Translations under genes and position numbers: made by a program
Notes under the pieces: model-generated
Database searches by the model: none
What the model was told of the DNA's origin: nothing
What the model saw: the letters and a program-made list of their open reading frames with translations, nothing else
In this document: piece by piece, positions 1-6,055 of the stretch
Position numbering within the stretch: position 1 is the first letter of the stretch
Layout of the letters: the number at the start of each line of letters is the position of its first letter
Assembly: GCA_000435535.1 (NCBI GenBank)
Contig: FR884545.1
Coordinates: 1-6,205 of the forward strand
Origin: Clostridium sp. CAG:575
Lineage (GTDB): Bacteria > Bacillota > Clostridia > TANB77 > CAG-508
Direction: 5' to 3'
DNA length: 6,205 bases

Positions 1-734
1 ATGTTATAGTTATGATAATATTAAAAAGTAAAAAAAATATTATATATAATACTAGAGTTATAATAATTGGTATTTATTGGGGGATATTTTTAACTTGTGA
101 AAGAAGAATGTTTGTTATTTTTGCTGTAGGTTCTTTAATGATTGCTTTATATGCTATAAAGAAAGTTAAAATAAAAAATAGTATAATTATTGGTAGTGTT
201 ATAGTTTTATTATCAATATCTACTGCTTTAAGAACAGGTATAAAATTTACGCAAAAAAATATAATGGATGTTGTATATATGTCTACAACTGAATATTATT
301 GTACATTTTCAATCACCAATGCTTATATTGTTAATCCGCCTGAACTTCAATATGGAAAAACTTATTTATATGATACTTTTTCTAAATTTTTTCCAAGAGC
401 AATATTTCCTAATAAGCCTGAGGATTTATCTAAGCAATTTAAGGATGAATATAATTTAAAAGTTGGGTTTGCATATAATCCTGTTGCTGAAGGAATATTA
501 AATTTTGGAAAATATGTAATATTATTCTTACCAATATTATTAGTATTTATAACTATTATGGCTAATAAATTAGGTAGATTAAATATATTGAATTATATTA
601 TTATTGCTATTTCGTCTTTTGATTTTTGCAGAGGACCATTTTCAAATTATTGTTTTGATTTGATTTTTATGATGATTTTAGCGATATTAATATTTAATGT
701 GAATTATGGTGAAAAGAGGGTAAAAGTAGAATGA
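1..734 (+). CDS. Wzy-like oligosaccharide repeat-unit polymerase, C-terminal part (5' end outside window)
   Basis: This is probably the inner-membrane polymerase that joins lipid-linked repeat units into a surface polysaccharide outside the cytoplasmic membrane. The frame is open from the window edge with no stop before the first ATG at 12, so the true start is upstream. The 240 residues after that ATG are about half of a usual Wzy (400-450 residues). Hydrophobic segments lie near residues 15-27, 33-50, 56-71, 167-185 and 193-228. A long non-membrane loop (about 75-165) carries features typical of the family: YGKTYLYDTFSKFFPRAIFP (114-133), then NKPEDLS, and FAYNPVAEGILNFG (153-166). Arg-containing motifs CERRMF (29-34) and CRGPFSN (206-212) are Wzy-like. 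Wzy proteins diverge strongly, so the call rests on topology, these loop patterns and the neighbouring flippase. An O-antigen ligase-like protein is the alternative. It overlaps the next gene by ATGA. Confidence 0.75.
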   Translation, partial: VIVMIILKSKKNIIYNTRVIIIGIYWGIFLTCERRMFVIFAVGSLMIALYAIKKVKIKNSIIIGSVIVLLSISTALRTGIKFTQKNIMDVVYMSTTEYYCTFSITNAYIVNPPELQYGKTYLYDTFSKFFPRAIFPNKPEDLSKQFKDEYNLKVGFAYNPVAEGILNFGKYVILFLPILLVFITIMANKLGRLNILNYIIIAISSFDFCRGPFSNYCFDLIFMMILAILIFNVNYGEKRVKVE

Positions 735-1855
735 AAAAAATTGGAATTTTAACATATCAAAAATCATTTAATTATGGAGCGATGCTTCAAGTATATGCTA
801 GTCAAAAAGTTATTGATAAGTTTGGGTATGAAGGATATATTGTTAATTATGAAAATGATGAAGAAAAAAAAGAAAACAAATTATTTTCGTATCGTAAAGA
901 TAAGAAAATAATTGAAAATATTAAGAATTTTATCAGAAATGTATTTTTTGATTCTTATAGAATAAGAAAAAATAATTTTAATGATTTTGGGAATAGGCTA
1001 AGAAAAACTTCAAAAGTAAATTCAACAGAGGAAATCGAAGAAAAATTATCAGATAAAATTGATATCTTTGTTGCTGGAAGTGATCAAATATGGAATCCAG
1101 CTATAACAGGCTCTGAATTTGAAAAAGCTTTTTTACTTGATTTTAATGCTAAAAAAAAGATTTCATATGCTTCTAGTGCTGGAAGTCATTTATATAATGA
1201 TGAAGAAATTAAATATATAAAAAAAGCCTTAAAAGATTTTAAACATATCTCAGTTAGAGAATGTTTTTTGAAAGATCAATTAGAAAAAGCTGGGATATCA
1301 AATGTAAAAGTTGTTCTTGACCCTACACTTTTATTAACATCTAAAGAGTGGAGAGAAGATTGTTATGATGAATCAATATTAAAAGAAGTTCCTAATAAAT
1401 TTATTTTAGTTTATTTATTAGAACCATATAATGAGTTTTGTGCTAATATTATTTTGAAACTGAAAAATAAATTTAATTTACCTATCGTATATATAGGTTT
1501 TACAAACAGAAAAAAGAAAAATATTGATATAAATTTAACAAATGTAACTCCAGAACGTTTTGTTACTTTAATAGATCATGCAGAATGTATAGTTACAGAT
1601 TCTTTTCATGGGAATGCTTTTGCTGTTAATATGAAAACAAATTTATATTCGATTTTAAATCCTTCAAATCCTAAAAGAGTAGAAAATTTCTTGAGTAATT
1701 TGGATTTAAAAACAAGAATAATAACTGATGAAAAAGATATTGACAATATACCTTTTGATGTAAAATATGTTAAAGCTGAAGAAAAATTAAGTATAGAGAG
1801 AAGAGAATCTATAGAATATTTGACAAATGCTTTAAGCGGAAAGGAAACAAAATGA
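731..1855 (+). CDS. Polysaccharide pyruvyl transferase family protein
   Basis: Cytoplasmic enzyme of the polysaccharide pyruvyl transferase family (PF04230, CsaB/WcaK type). Characterised members move pyruvate from phosphoenolpyruvate onto a sugar as a ketal, giving the polymer negative charge. The 374 residues are full length. The N-terminus KIGILTYQKSFNYGAMLQVY (3-22) is the family opening, with the NYGAMLQ motif at 14-20. Next come VAGSDQIWNP (114-123), KKISYASSAG (142-151), ISVRE (173-177), VLDPTLLL (195-202) and VTDSFHGNAFA (288-298), whose Asp-Ser-Phe-His-Gly is the most conserved part of the C-terminal lobe. The start is fixed by an ATGA overlap with the polymerase and an AAGAGGG ribosome site at 714-720. 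The family is certain; the acceptor sugar, and whether the donor really is phosphoenolpyruvate, cannot be read from sequence, because many members of this branch in capsule clusters are uncharacterised. Confidence 0.93.
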   Translation: MKKIGILTYQKSFNYGAMLQVYASQKVIDKFGYEGYIVNYENDEEKKENKLFSYRKDKKIIENIKNFIRNVFFDSYRIRKNNFNDFGNRLRKTSKVNSTEEIEEKLSDKIDIFVAGSDQIWNPAITGSEFEKAFLLDFNAKKKISYASSAGSHLYNDEEIKYIKKALKDFKHISVRECFLKDQLEKAGISNVKVVLDPTLLLTSKEWREDCYDESILKEVPNKFILVYLLEPYNEFCANIILKLKNKFNLPIVYIGFTNRKKKNIDINLTNVTPERFVTLIDHAECIVTDSFHGNAFAVNMKTNLYSILNPSNPKRVENFLSNLDLKTRIITDEKDIDNIPFDVKYVKAEEKLSIERRESIEYLTNALSGKETK

Positions 1856-2841
1856 AAATAAAAGAGAAAATAAAAAAGAATAAAGCTATTTTAAAGTTAG
1901 TGAGATATATTAAATTAATAAGAAAATATATAGATGATGCTAATTTTTTTATTGATACTTATTCATTTTCAAGTGAAGCAGAAGAAAAACTGTTGTATAG
2001 AATGAGCTATATTGTGCATTCAATAGAAAAAGCTTTGACTAATGAAAAATTGAGACCTTTTGGAAAAGATAAAGTGACAGAATTACTTAATTTAGTTATT
2101 GATTATGAAAAATTAGGTTATGATAGGAATAGATTTGCTTTTAAATTAGCTATTAGTGCTTTAGAAAAGTATGTTAATATATATAATGAGAATCAATGGA
2201 AAGAAGAAGAAATACATACTGAAATAAAAAAAGTTATTGAAAATTACAAAGATACACCTAAAATAGATATAGGAAGTTATAAAATAGATTTGTCTGTATT
2301 AGAAGAAGGGAAAAATTTTGATTATTTTAAATTTATTAAATCAAGACATTCTGTTAGAAATTTTAGTAAAAATAAAATAAATAGGAAGGATTTGGAAAAA
2401 GCTATCGAAATGGCAATGTTAACTCCATCTGCTTGTAATAGGCAAATGATTAAAGCTTATTATATTGAAAATTTTGAAATAAAAGATAATATTACTGAGT
2501 TAGCTATGGGAATTTCATGTTTTGATAAAAAAAATGTTAATTATTTAATTATAACTTTTGATAATGCTGCTTTTCAATTTGATGGAGAAAGAAATCAAGG
2601 ATGGTTTAATGCAGGATTATTTACTATGAATTTAATGAATGCTTTCCATTCTTTAGGTATAGGATCTTGTTGTATTGAATTTGCTAATGAAAAAAAGGAC
2701 GAATTATTTTTAAAAAAATTAATAAATATCGGAGATAGTGAGAAAATTGCTATTATACTAGCTGTTGGATATTATAGTGATAATACTGTGATTCCATATA
2801 GTTCAAGAAAGAAAATAGAAGAAATTTTAGAAATTAAATAG
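1852..2841 (+). CDS. Nitroreductase-family flavoprotein with long N-terminal extension
   Basis: The C-terminal half (about 155-329) is a nitroreductase-fold domain, which normally binds FMN and works as a homodimer using NAD(P)H. FIKSRHSVRNF (161-171) is the usual FMN-phosphate-binding start, TPSACNRQ (191-198) the second flavin motif, and NAGLFTMNLMNAFHSLGIGSC (253-273) the helix and turn that close the domain. Stand-alone nitroreductases are about 200 residues. Here about 155 extra residues come first: basic and helical, with HSIEKAL (56-62) and RPFGKDK (68-74), no signal peptide and no clear membrane span. The gene overlaps the pyruvyl transferase homologue by ATGA and has an AAAGGA ribosome site at 1840-1845, so the two are coupled. 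Such proteins occur in polysaccharide loci, but their substrate is not known to me. A redox change to a nucleotide sugar or lipid-linked intermediate is only an inference. Confidence 0.85.
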   Translation: MKIKEKIKKNKAILKLVRYIKLIRKYIDDANFFIDTYSFSSEAEEKLLYRMSYIVHSIEKALTNEKLRPFGKDKVTELLNLVIDYEKLGYDRNRFAFKLAISALEKYVNIYNENQWKEEEIHTEIKKVIENYKDTPKIDIGSYKIDLSVLEEGKNFDYFKFIKSRHSVRNFSKNKINRKDLEKAIEMAMLTPSACNRQMIKAYYIENFEIKDNITELAMGISCFDKKNVNYLIITFDNAAFQFDGERNQGWFNAGLFTMNLMNAFHSLGIGSCCIEFANEKKDELFLKKLINIGDSEKIAIILAVGYYSDNTVIPYSSRKKIEEILEIK

Positions 2842-2853
2842 AAAGGTTAAAAA

Positions 2854-4275
2854 ATGAATAGAGAAAAAGAATTAGCAAAAAATACTTTAATAATTACAAT
2901 TGGAAGAATTTGTACTCAAATGATAACATTCTTTTTATTGCCATTATATACAACAATTTTAACTACCGAAGAATATGGAATTGTTGATTTATTGAATTCT
3001 TTAGTTATGTTTTTGATTCCTATAATTTCTTTACAATTAGAACAGGCAGTTTTTAGAAAATTGATTGATAACAGAAAAAATAATAATCAAATAAAAAAAA
3101 TAATTTCTTCAACTTTTTTGTTTATACTAAGTAGTTTGATTTTATATATTTGTATTTTTAGTTTTTTTTCTATATTTATTAAAAATCAATATAAATATTT
3201 TTTATTATCTAATGTAATAATTATATTGATAGCTAATGTTTTATTGCAAATTATAAGGGGATTAGGAAATAATAAAGGATATTCAGTTGCATCGTTTATA
3301 TCAGCTACGGTTACTGTAATATTAAATGTTGTATTAGTAGCGCTTTTAAAATGGGGAGCTTATGGTATGCTTTTAGCTACTTTTATTGGAAATTTATCAA
3401 GTATAGTATATTTGTGTTTTAAAATTAAAATTGTTAGGTTTATTGATTTAAAAGAAGCTAGAAAAAGTCTTATTATAGAAATGATTAAGTACTCATTTCC
3501 ATTAATTCCTAATGCTATTTCATGGTGGATTTTTGATTCTTCTGATAGAATTATAGTAAGTACATTTTTAGGTGTGTCACAAAATGGTATTTTGTCTGCA
3601 AGTTATAAGTTTTCTAATGTATTTATTGTAATATACAATATTTTTAATATGACTTGGACAGAAAGTGCTGCATTACACATTAGTGATGAAGATAAGGATG
3701 AATTTTTTTCAAATATAATAAATAAAGCATTGAAATTTTTTATTCCACTGGCATATATTATTATTGCTGTAATGCCAATAATATTTCCAATAATGATTAA
3801 TAATAAATTTCAAGAAGCATATAATCATATATTTATTTTATTAATTTCTTCTATTTTTAATGTTATAGCTGGATTATTGAGTGTAATATATATTGCAAAA
3901 AAAGAAACAAAAAAGATTGCTAAAAGTTCAATGTTAGCGGCATTAATAAATTTAATTATAAATATATTTTTAATACGATATATTGGATTGTTTGCAGCTT
4001 CTATTTCAACTTTGGTATCATATTTTGTTTTAATGATATATAGGATTATTGATGTGAAAAAATATATTAAGTTGAATTATGATTATAAGTTTATTTCAGA
4101 AATGATATTATTTGGAATAATATTATTATTTACATATTATATTAAAAATCTAATGTTAACTATTGCAGTTATTATTTTATGTATGTGTATGTTTTTAAAA
4201 TATAATAAAGAAAATATTCAATCTATATTTATGAGTATTAAGGTATTTTTAAATAAAAAAGGGGGGAGAACATGA
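2854..4275 (+). CDS. Wzx-like polysaccharide flippase (PST / MOP superfamily)
   Basis: A polytopic membrane protein expected to flip undecaprenyl-linked repeat units from the cytoplasmic to the outer face of the membrane, handing them to the polymerase encoded upstream. At 473 residues it is of usual length. About 12-14 hydrophobic segments can be drawn (roughly 12-32, 43-60, 84-108, 115-134, 146-166, 168-188, 214-228, 253-267, 292-313, 323-347, 358-376, 379-397, 412-429, 432-448). Two patterns are typical of the family: LPLYTTILTTEEYGIVDL (29-46), and SFPLIPNAISWWIFDSSDR (214-232) followed by VSTFLG. The gene starts 12 nt after the nitroreductase stop, with AAAGG at 2842-2846 seven bases before the ATG. 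It is the only operon junction that is not overlapping. Its last codons run through an A6G6 tract that also forms the ribosome site of the next gene. Confidence in the family is high; substrate specificity is unknown. Confidence 0.92.
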   Translation: MNREKELAKNTLIITIGRICTQMITFFLLPLYTTILTTEEYGIVDLLNSLVMFLIPIISLQLEQAVFRKLIDNRKNNNQIKKIISSTFLFILSSLILYICIFSFFSIFIKNQYKYFLLSNVIIILIANVLLQIIRGLGNNKGYSVASFISATVTVILNVVLVALLKWGAYGMLLATFIGNLSSIVYLCFKIKIVRFIDLKEARKSLIIEMIKYSFPLIPNAISWWIFDSSDRIIVSTFLGVSQNGILSASYKFSNVFIVIYNIFNMTWTESAALHISDEDKDEFFSNIINKALKFFIPLAYIIIAVMPIIFPIMINNKFQEAYNHIFILLISSIFNVIAGLLSVIYIAKKETKKIAKSSMLAALINLIINIFLIRYIGLFAASISTLVSYFVLMIYRIIDVKKYIKLNYDYKFISEMILFGIILLFTYYIKNLMLTIAVIILCMCMFLKYNKENIQSIFMSIKVFLNKKGGRT

Positions 4276-5279
4276 ATAAAAGAGATAAAGTAATTGATGT
4301 TGCTAAAGGAATTGGTATAATTTTAGTTATTTTAGCTCATGTTTTAAAAGGAAAAAATATATTTGTTTTAGAAGTGATTTATTATTTTCATATGCCTTTA
4401 TTTTTCTTTATAAGTGGTCTTTTATCTTATTATGATAAAAGTAACAATTTTAAAGAATTCTTATTAAAAAAATTCAAATCAATTATAATTCCTTATATAG
4501 TGTTTTCTATAATATCTTTTATGTATTGGGCCTTAATTGAAAGAAAACTTAGAAATCAAATGGATGTTTCATTATTAGAAAATTTTTTGAATATATTTAT
4601 ATTTAGAGTAGATGAGAATAAATACATTTATAATATTGTGTTATGGTTTTTACCTTGTTTATTTGTATCAGAAATAATTTTATATGTATATAGAAAAATG
4701 ACTAACATTAAAGGAATGTTGATTTCTTTAATTAATTTAAGTATAGGTTTAATATTGGCTAAAAGTTCTCTTATTTTTCCATTTGCATTAGAGACTGCAT
4801 TGATAGCATCGTTTTTTATGTATATTGGTTTTTTATATAAAAAATTCAATTTGCAAATTTCAAATATTAATAAAAAAATATTGGCATTAATGTTTATTTT
4901 GTCAAATATAATTATAATTATATCTAACTCTTTAAATTTGAAAGTAAATATGCTAAACCATGAGTATTCAAATATATATTTATTTATTTTAGCGTCTTTT
5001 TCAGGAATCACAATTATATTTTTATTATCAAATAAAATAAGAAATAATAAGATTTTAAATTTTTTAGGTAAGAATTCTTTAATGTTGATGTGTTTACATG
5101 AACCTTTAAAAAGAGTTATAATAAAATTGTGGTCTATTATTTTTAAAATATCTATTGATGTAATTAGATGTAATTTATTATTATCTTTAATTTTAACTAT
5201 AATAATTATATGTTTTATACTACCAATTATAGTAGTAAAAAACAAATATAAAATAAAAAATTATCAAGTTAAAATTTAA
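4272..5279 (+). CDS. Membrane acyltransferase family 3 protein (probable sugar O-acetyltransferase)
   Basis: An integral-membrane acyltransferase of the acyltransferase_3 family (PF01757), which transfers acetyl or another short acyl group onto sugars of surface polymers. The 335 residues match the family length. Diagnostic features are RDKVIDVAKGIGIILVILAH (4-23), with the conserved membrane-embedded histidine at 23; YYFHMPLFFFISGL (37-50), with a second histidine at 40; LWFLPCLF (124-131), common in the sugar O-acetyltransferase branch; and GKNSLMLMCLHEPLKR (266-281) in place of the usual late S-x-x-x-Y-L-x-H motif. About ten hydrophobic segments are visible. The start overlaps the flippase stop (ATGA), with a G-rich ribosome site at 4260-4268. 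It is the last gene of the operon, and its stop lies close to the end of the convergent gene. The acetylated sugar and position cannot be predicted. Confidence 0.9.
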   Translation: MNKRDKVIDVAKGIGIILVILAHVLKGKNIFVLEVIYYFHMPLFFFISGLLSYYDKSNNFKEFLLKKFKSIIIPYIVFSIISFMYWALIERKLRNQMDVSLLENFLNIFIFRVDENKYIYNIVLWFLPCLFVSEIILYVYRKMTNIKGMLISLINLSIGLILAKSSLIFPFALETALIASFFMYIGFLYKKFNLQISNINKKILALMFILSNIIIIISNSLNLKVNMLNHEYSNIYLFILASFSGITIIFLLSNKIRNNKILNFLGKNSLMLMCLHEPLKRVIIKLWSIIFKISIDVIRCNLLLSLILTIIIICFILPIIVVKNKYKIKNYQVKI

Positions 5280-5847
5280 GTTGCTTTAAGGTATTAAATT
5301 GATAAAGATATAAAGTATTTAGCAGATAAAGTTTTGTGTTTATCACAACTAGGAAATACTTTGGGAACATTATAAATATTAAGGGAATTATTATAAGAAC
5401 GGAAAAAGTCGTTAATTTTCCAAAAAATATGATTACAATTAATTTTGTAATCATATTTTTTTCGACTTCTCTATAGATAGCTTTTAAGCCTTTAGAAAAT
5501 AATGATTTATCATAATAACAACATATGATAGAGTCAATTAAATAAGGAATACCAACATATTGGTTTCTTTGAACTTTGAGTTTTAAGAATAAATCATAAA
5601 GTTTTTCTTTTAATTCATTTTCTGATAAAAGTTGATTATTGGATTTAGGAGTCATTTTTATTATTGGGTTATTTTCTAAATTAAGTGACGAGTATATTTC
5701 TGAATTTATATTTAACAAAATTATATTTTTATTGTTTTGAATATCTATTGTATTACTATCAAAAGTTTTTACTTTTAACGAGTTATTTTTTAGTCTATCT
5801 AATAAAGTTTTAGTTCTTTTTTCATCGGCGATAAATATTTCTGGCAT
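5269..5847 (-). CDS. Spo0A C-terminal-domain-like regulator, apparently frameshifted
   Basis: A likely DNA-binding regulator. Residues 82-130 follow the Spo0A_C pattern (PF08769): a helix LYDLFLKLKV, then GIPYLIDSIICCYYD (99-113), then SKGLKAIYREVEK (118-130), comparable to the IPAHIKGYxYLRxAI...LYPxIAKKYN stretch of Spo0A. As written the protein is 192 residues. After residue 131 it becomes a hydrophobic run unlike the family and its stop overlaps the convergent acyltransferase gene. One extra A in the A7 run at 5456-5462 joins the head to a 53-residue family-like tail ending at 5294, giving 184 residues. Residues 1-75 are not a full receiver domain, though short beta-like stretches (3-7, 41-47, 61-66) recall one. 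The start is supported by AGGAG 11 nt upstream and an extended -10 promoter. It may be a pseudogene, a slippage-expressed gene or a sequencing error; sporulation need not be its role. Confidence 0.72.
   Translation of the reverse strand: MPEIFIADEKRTKTLLDRLKNNSLKVKTFDSNTIDIQNNKNIILLNINSEIYSSLNLENNPIIKMTPKSNNQLLSENELKEKLYDLFLKLKVQRNQYVGIPYLIDSIICCYYDKSLFSKGLKAIYREVEKNMITKLIVIIFFGKLTTFSVLIIIPLIFIMFPKYFLVVINTKLYLLNTLYLYQFNTLKQLKF
5294..5455 (-). pseudogene. Out-of-frame C-terminal segment of the Spo0A_C-like gene
   Basis: This stretch, read in the frame reached by adding one base to the A7 run, encodes 53 residues and then TAA. With the preceding GAA AAA it gives EKKYDYKINCNHIFWKIND, which lines up with the KKYNTTPSRVERAIR recognition-helix region of Spo0A. 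It ends with HKTLSAKYFISLSI, matching the KPTNSEFIA-type ending of the domain. In this frame the stop lies 14 nt beyond the acyltransferase stop, a clean convergent arrangement. The frame used by the continuous ORF gives only a hydrophobic sequence with no family likeness. The alignment is by eye and from memory of the family, not from a search. Confidence 0.65.
5422..5462. terminator. Perfect 17-bp inverted repeat with flanking A and T runs; possible bidirectional terminator
   Basis: The arms 5422-5438 (AAAAAATATGATTACAA) and 5445-5461 (TTGTAATCATATTTTTT) are perfect complements around the 6-nt loop TTAATT. On the + strand the hairpin ends in seven T (5456-5462), about 140 bp after the operon's last stop, so it could end that transcript. 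On the minus strand it also ends in six T and could act in the other direction. Only two of the 17 pairs are G-C, so it is weak for an intrinsic terminator. Its position inside the Spo0A_C-like gene, covering the suspected frameshift run, is odd. Confidence 0.5.
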
Positions 5848-5858
5848 TCTATATTTTT

Positions 5859-5863
5859 CTCCT
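5859..5863 (-). promoter_or_regulatory. Ribosome binding site of the Spo0A_C-like gene
   Basis: The minus strand reads AGGAG here, 11 nt before the ATG at 5845-5847. It is the only strong Shine-Dalgarno match near this gene and supports the chosen start. The spacing is at the long end of normal. Confidence 0.7.
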
Positions 5864-5900
5864 AAAAAAATAAATTAAGATTTATTTAATTTACATAACA

Positions 5901-5929
5901 ATTATATCATTAAAAGCCTTGAGGGGCAA
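5901..5929 (-). promoter_or_regulatory. Housekeeping-sigma promoter with extended -10, for the Spo0A_C-like gene
   Basis: On the minus strand the -35 TTGCCC (5924-5929) is followed by a 17-bp spacer and a consensus -10 TATAAT (5901-5906) preceded by TGA, an extended -10. Transcription would start near 5894, giving a leader of about 47 nt. The -35 lies in a small GC-rich patch with a short inverted repeat (GCC CCTCAA GGC, 5917-5928) that could hold an operator. Confidence 0.75.
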
Positions 5930-5949
5930 TACTTTAAATAGTATTTTTT

Positions 5950-5966
5950 TGTGACAAAATACGACA
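5950..5966 (-). promoter_or_regulatory. Two Spo0A-box-like heptamers 10 bp apart
   Basis: On the minus strand TGTCGTA (5960-5966) matches the 0A box TGTCGAA at six of seven positions, and TGTCACA (5950-5956) at five of seven. The second lies in TTTTGTCACA, which fits the longer form TTTTGTCRAA at nine of ten. Their starts are exactly 10 bp apart, the spacing used by Spo0A dimers on tandem boxes. The pair lies about 20 bp upstream of the -35 of the Spo0A_C-like gene, suiting autoregulation. Binding is inferred, and the TGTC cores could be chance. Confidence 0.4.
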
Positions 5967-5974
5967 TTTTTTGC

Positions 5975-5991
5975 ATAATATTAAATATTAT
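5975..5991. repeat. 17-bp AT-only perfect palindrome
   Basis: ATAATATT and AATATTAT flank a single central A. The site lies between the divergent promoters, next to the direct repeats, so it may be an operator. In DNA this AT-rich a palindrome of this kind is only weakly significant. Confidence 0.35.
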
Positions 5992-6030
5992 TTACCATTT
6001 TTTACCACTTTTTACATTTTTTTACCATTT
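5991..6030 (+). repeat. Four head-to-tail 10-bp repeats, probable regulator-binding array
   Basis: Four decamers follow one another without a gap: TTTACCATTT (5991-6000), TTTACCACTT (6001-6010), TTTACATTTT (6011-6020) and TTTACCATTT (6021-6030). The first and last are identical, and each inner copy has one or two changes. A 10-bp period puts all copies on one face of the helix. Hexamers of TTTACC or TTTACA with 4-bp spacers resemble the tandem direct-repeat sites of OmpR/PhoB-type response regulators such as the Bacillus PhoP box. The last copy provides the -35 of the rightward promoter, as expected for an activator touching RNA polymerase. The regulator is not in the window as far as can be seen. 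Confidence 0.6.
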
Positions 6031-6049
6031 ATGTAATTTGTGCTAAAAT
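6021..6049 (+). promoter_or_regulatory. Rightward promoter with extended -10
   Basis: The -35 TTTACC (6021-6026) is followed by exactly 17 bp and a -10 TAAAAT (6044-6049) preceded by TGC, making an extended -10 element (TGCTAAAAT). Transcription would begin near 6056 and run out of the window. The weak -35 overlaps the fourth direct repeat, so activation by whatever binds the repeats is likely. Confidence 0.6.
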
Positions 6050-6055
6050 ATATGG

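Noticed and set aside
268..459. 63-codon open frame on the + strand inside the polymerase gene
   Set aside because: It is fully inside the Wzy-like frame, has no ribosome site, and its peptide is an out-of-frame shadow of an AT-rich membrane protein.
4628..5245. 205-codon open frame on the minus strand opposite the acyltransferase gene
   Set aside because: It is antisense to a well-supported acyltransferase with family motifs. Its sequence is a low-complexity I/K/N/L mixture, as expected from the complement of AT-rich DNA, with no ribosome site seen.
5269..5455. Hydrophobic C-terminal tail of the uncorrected minus-strand ORF as a genuine membrane anchor
   Set aside because: The other frame gives family-like residues over the same bases, and the hydrophobic frame overlaps the convergent gene. 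It looks like a product of AT-rich sequence read out of frame.
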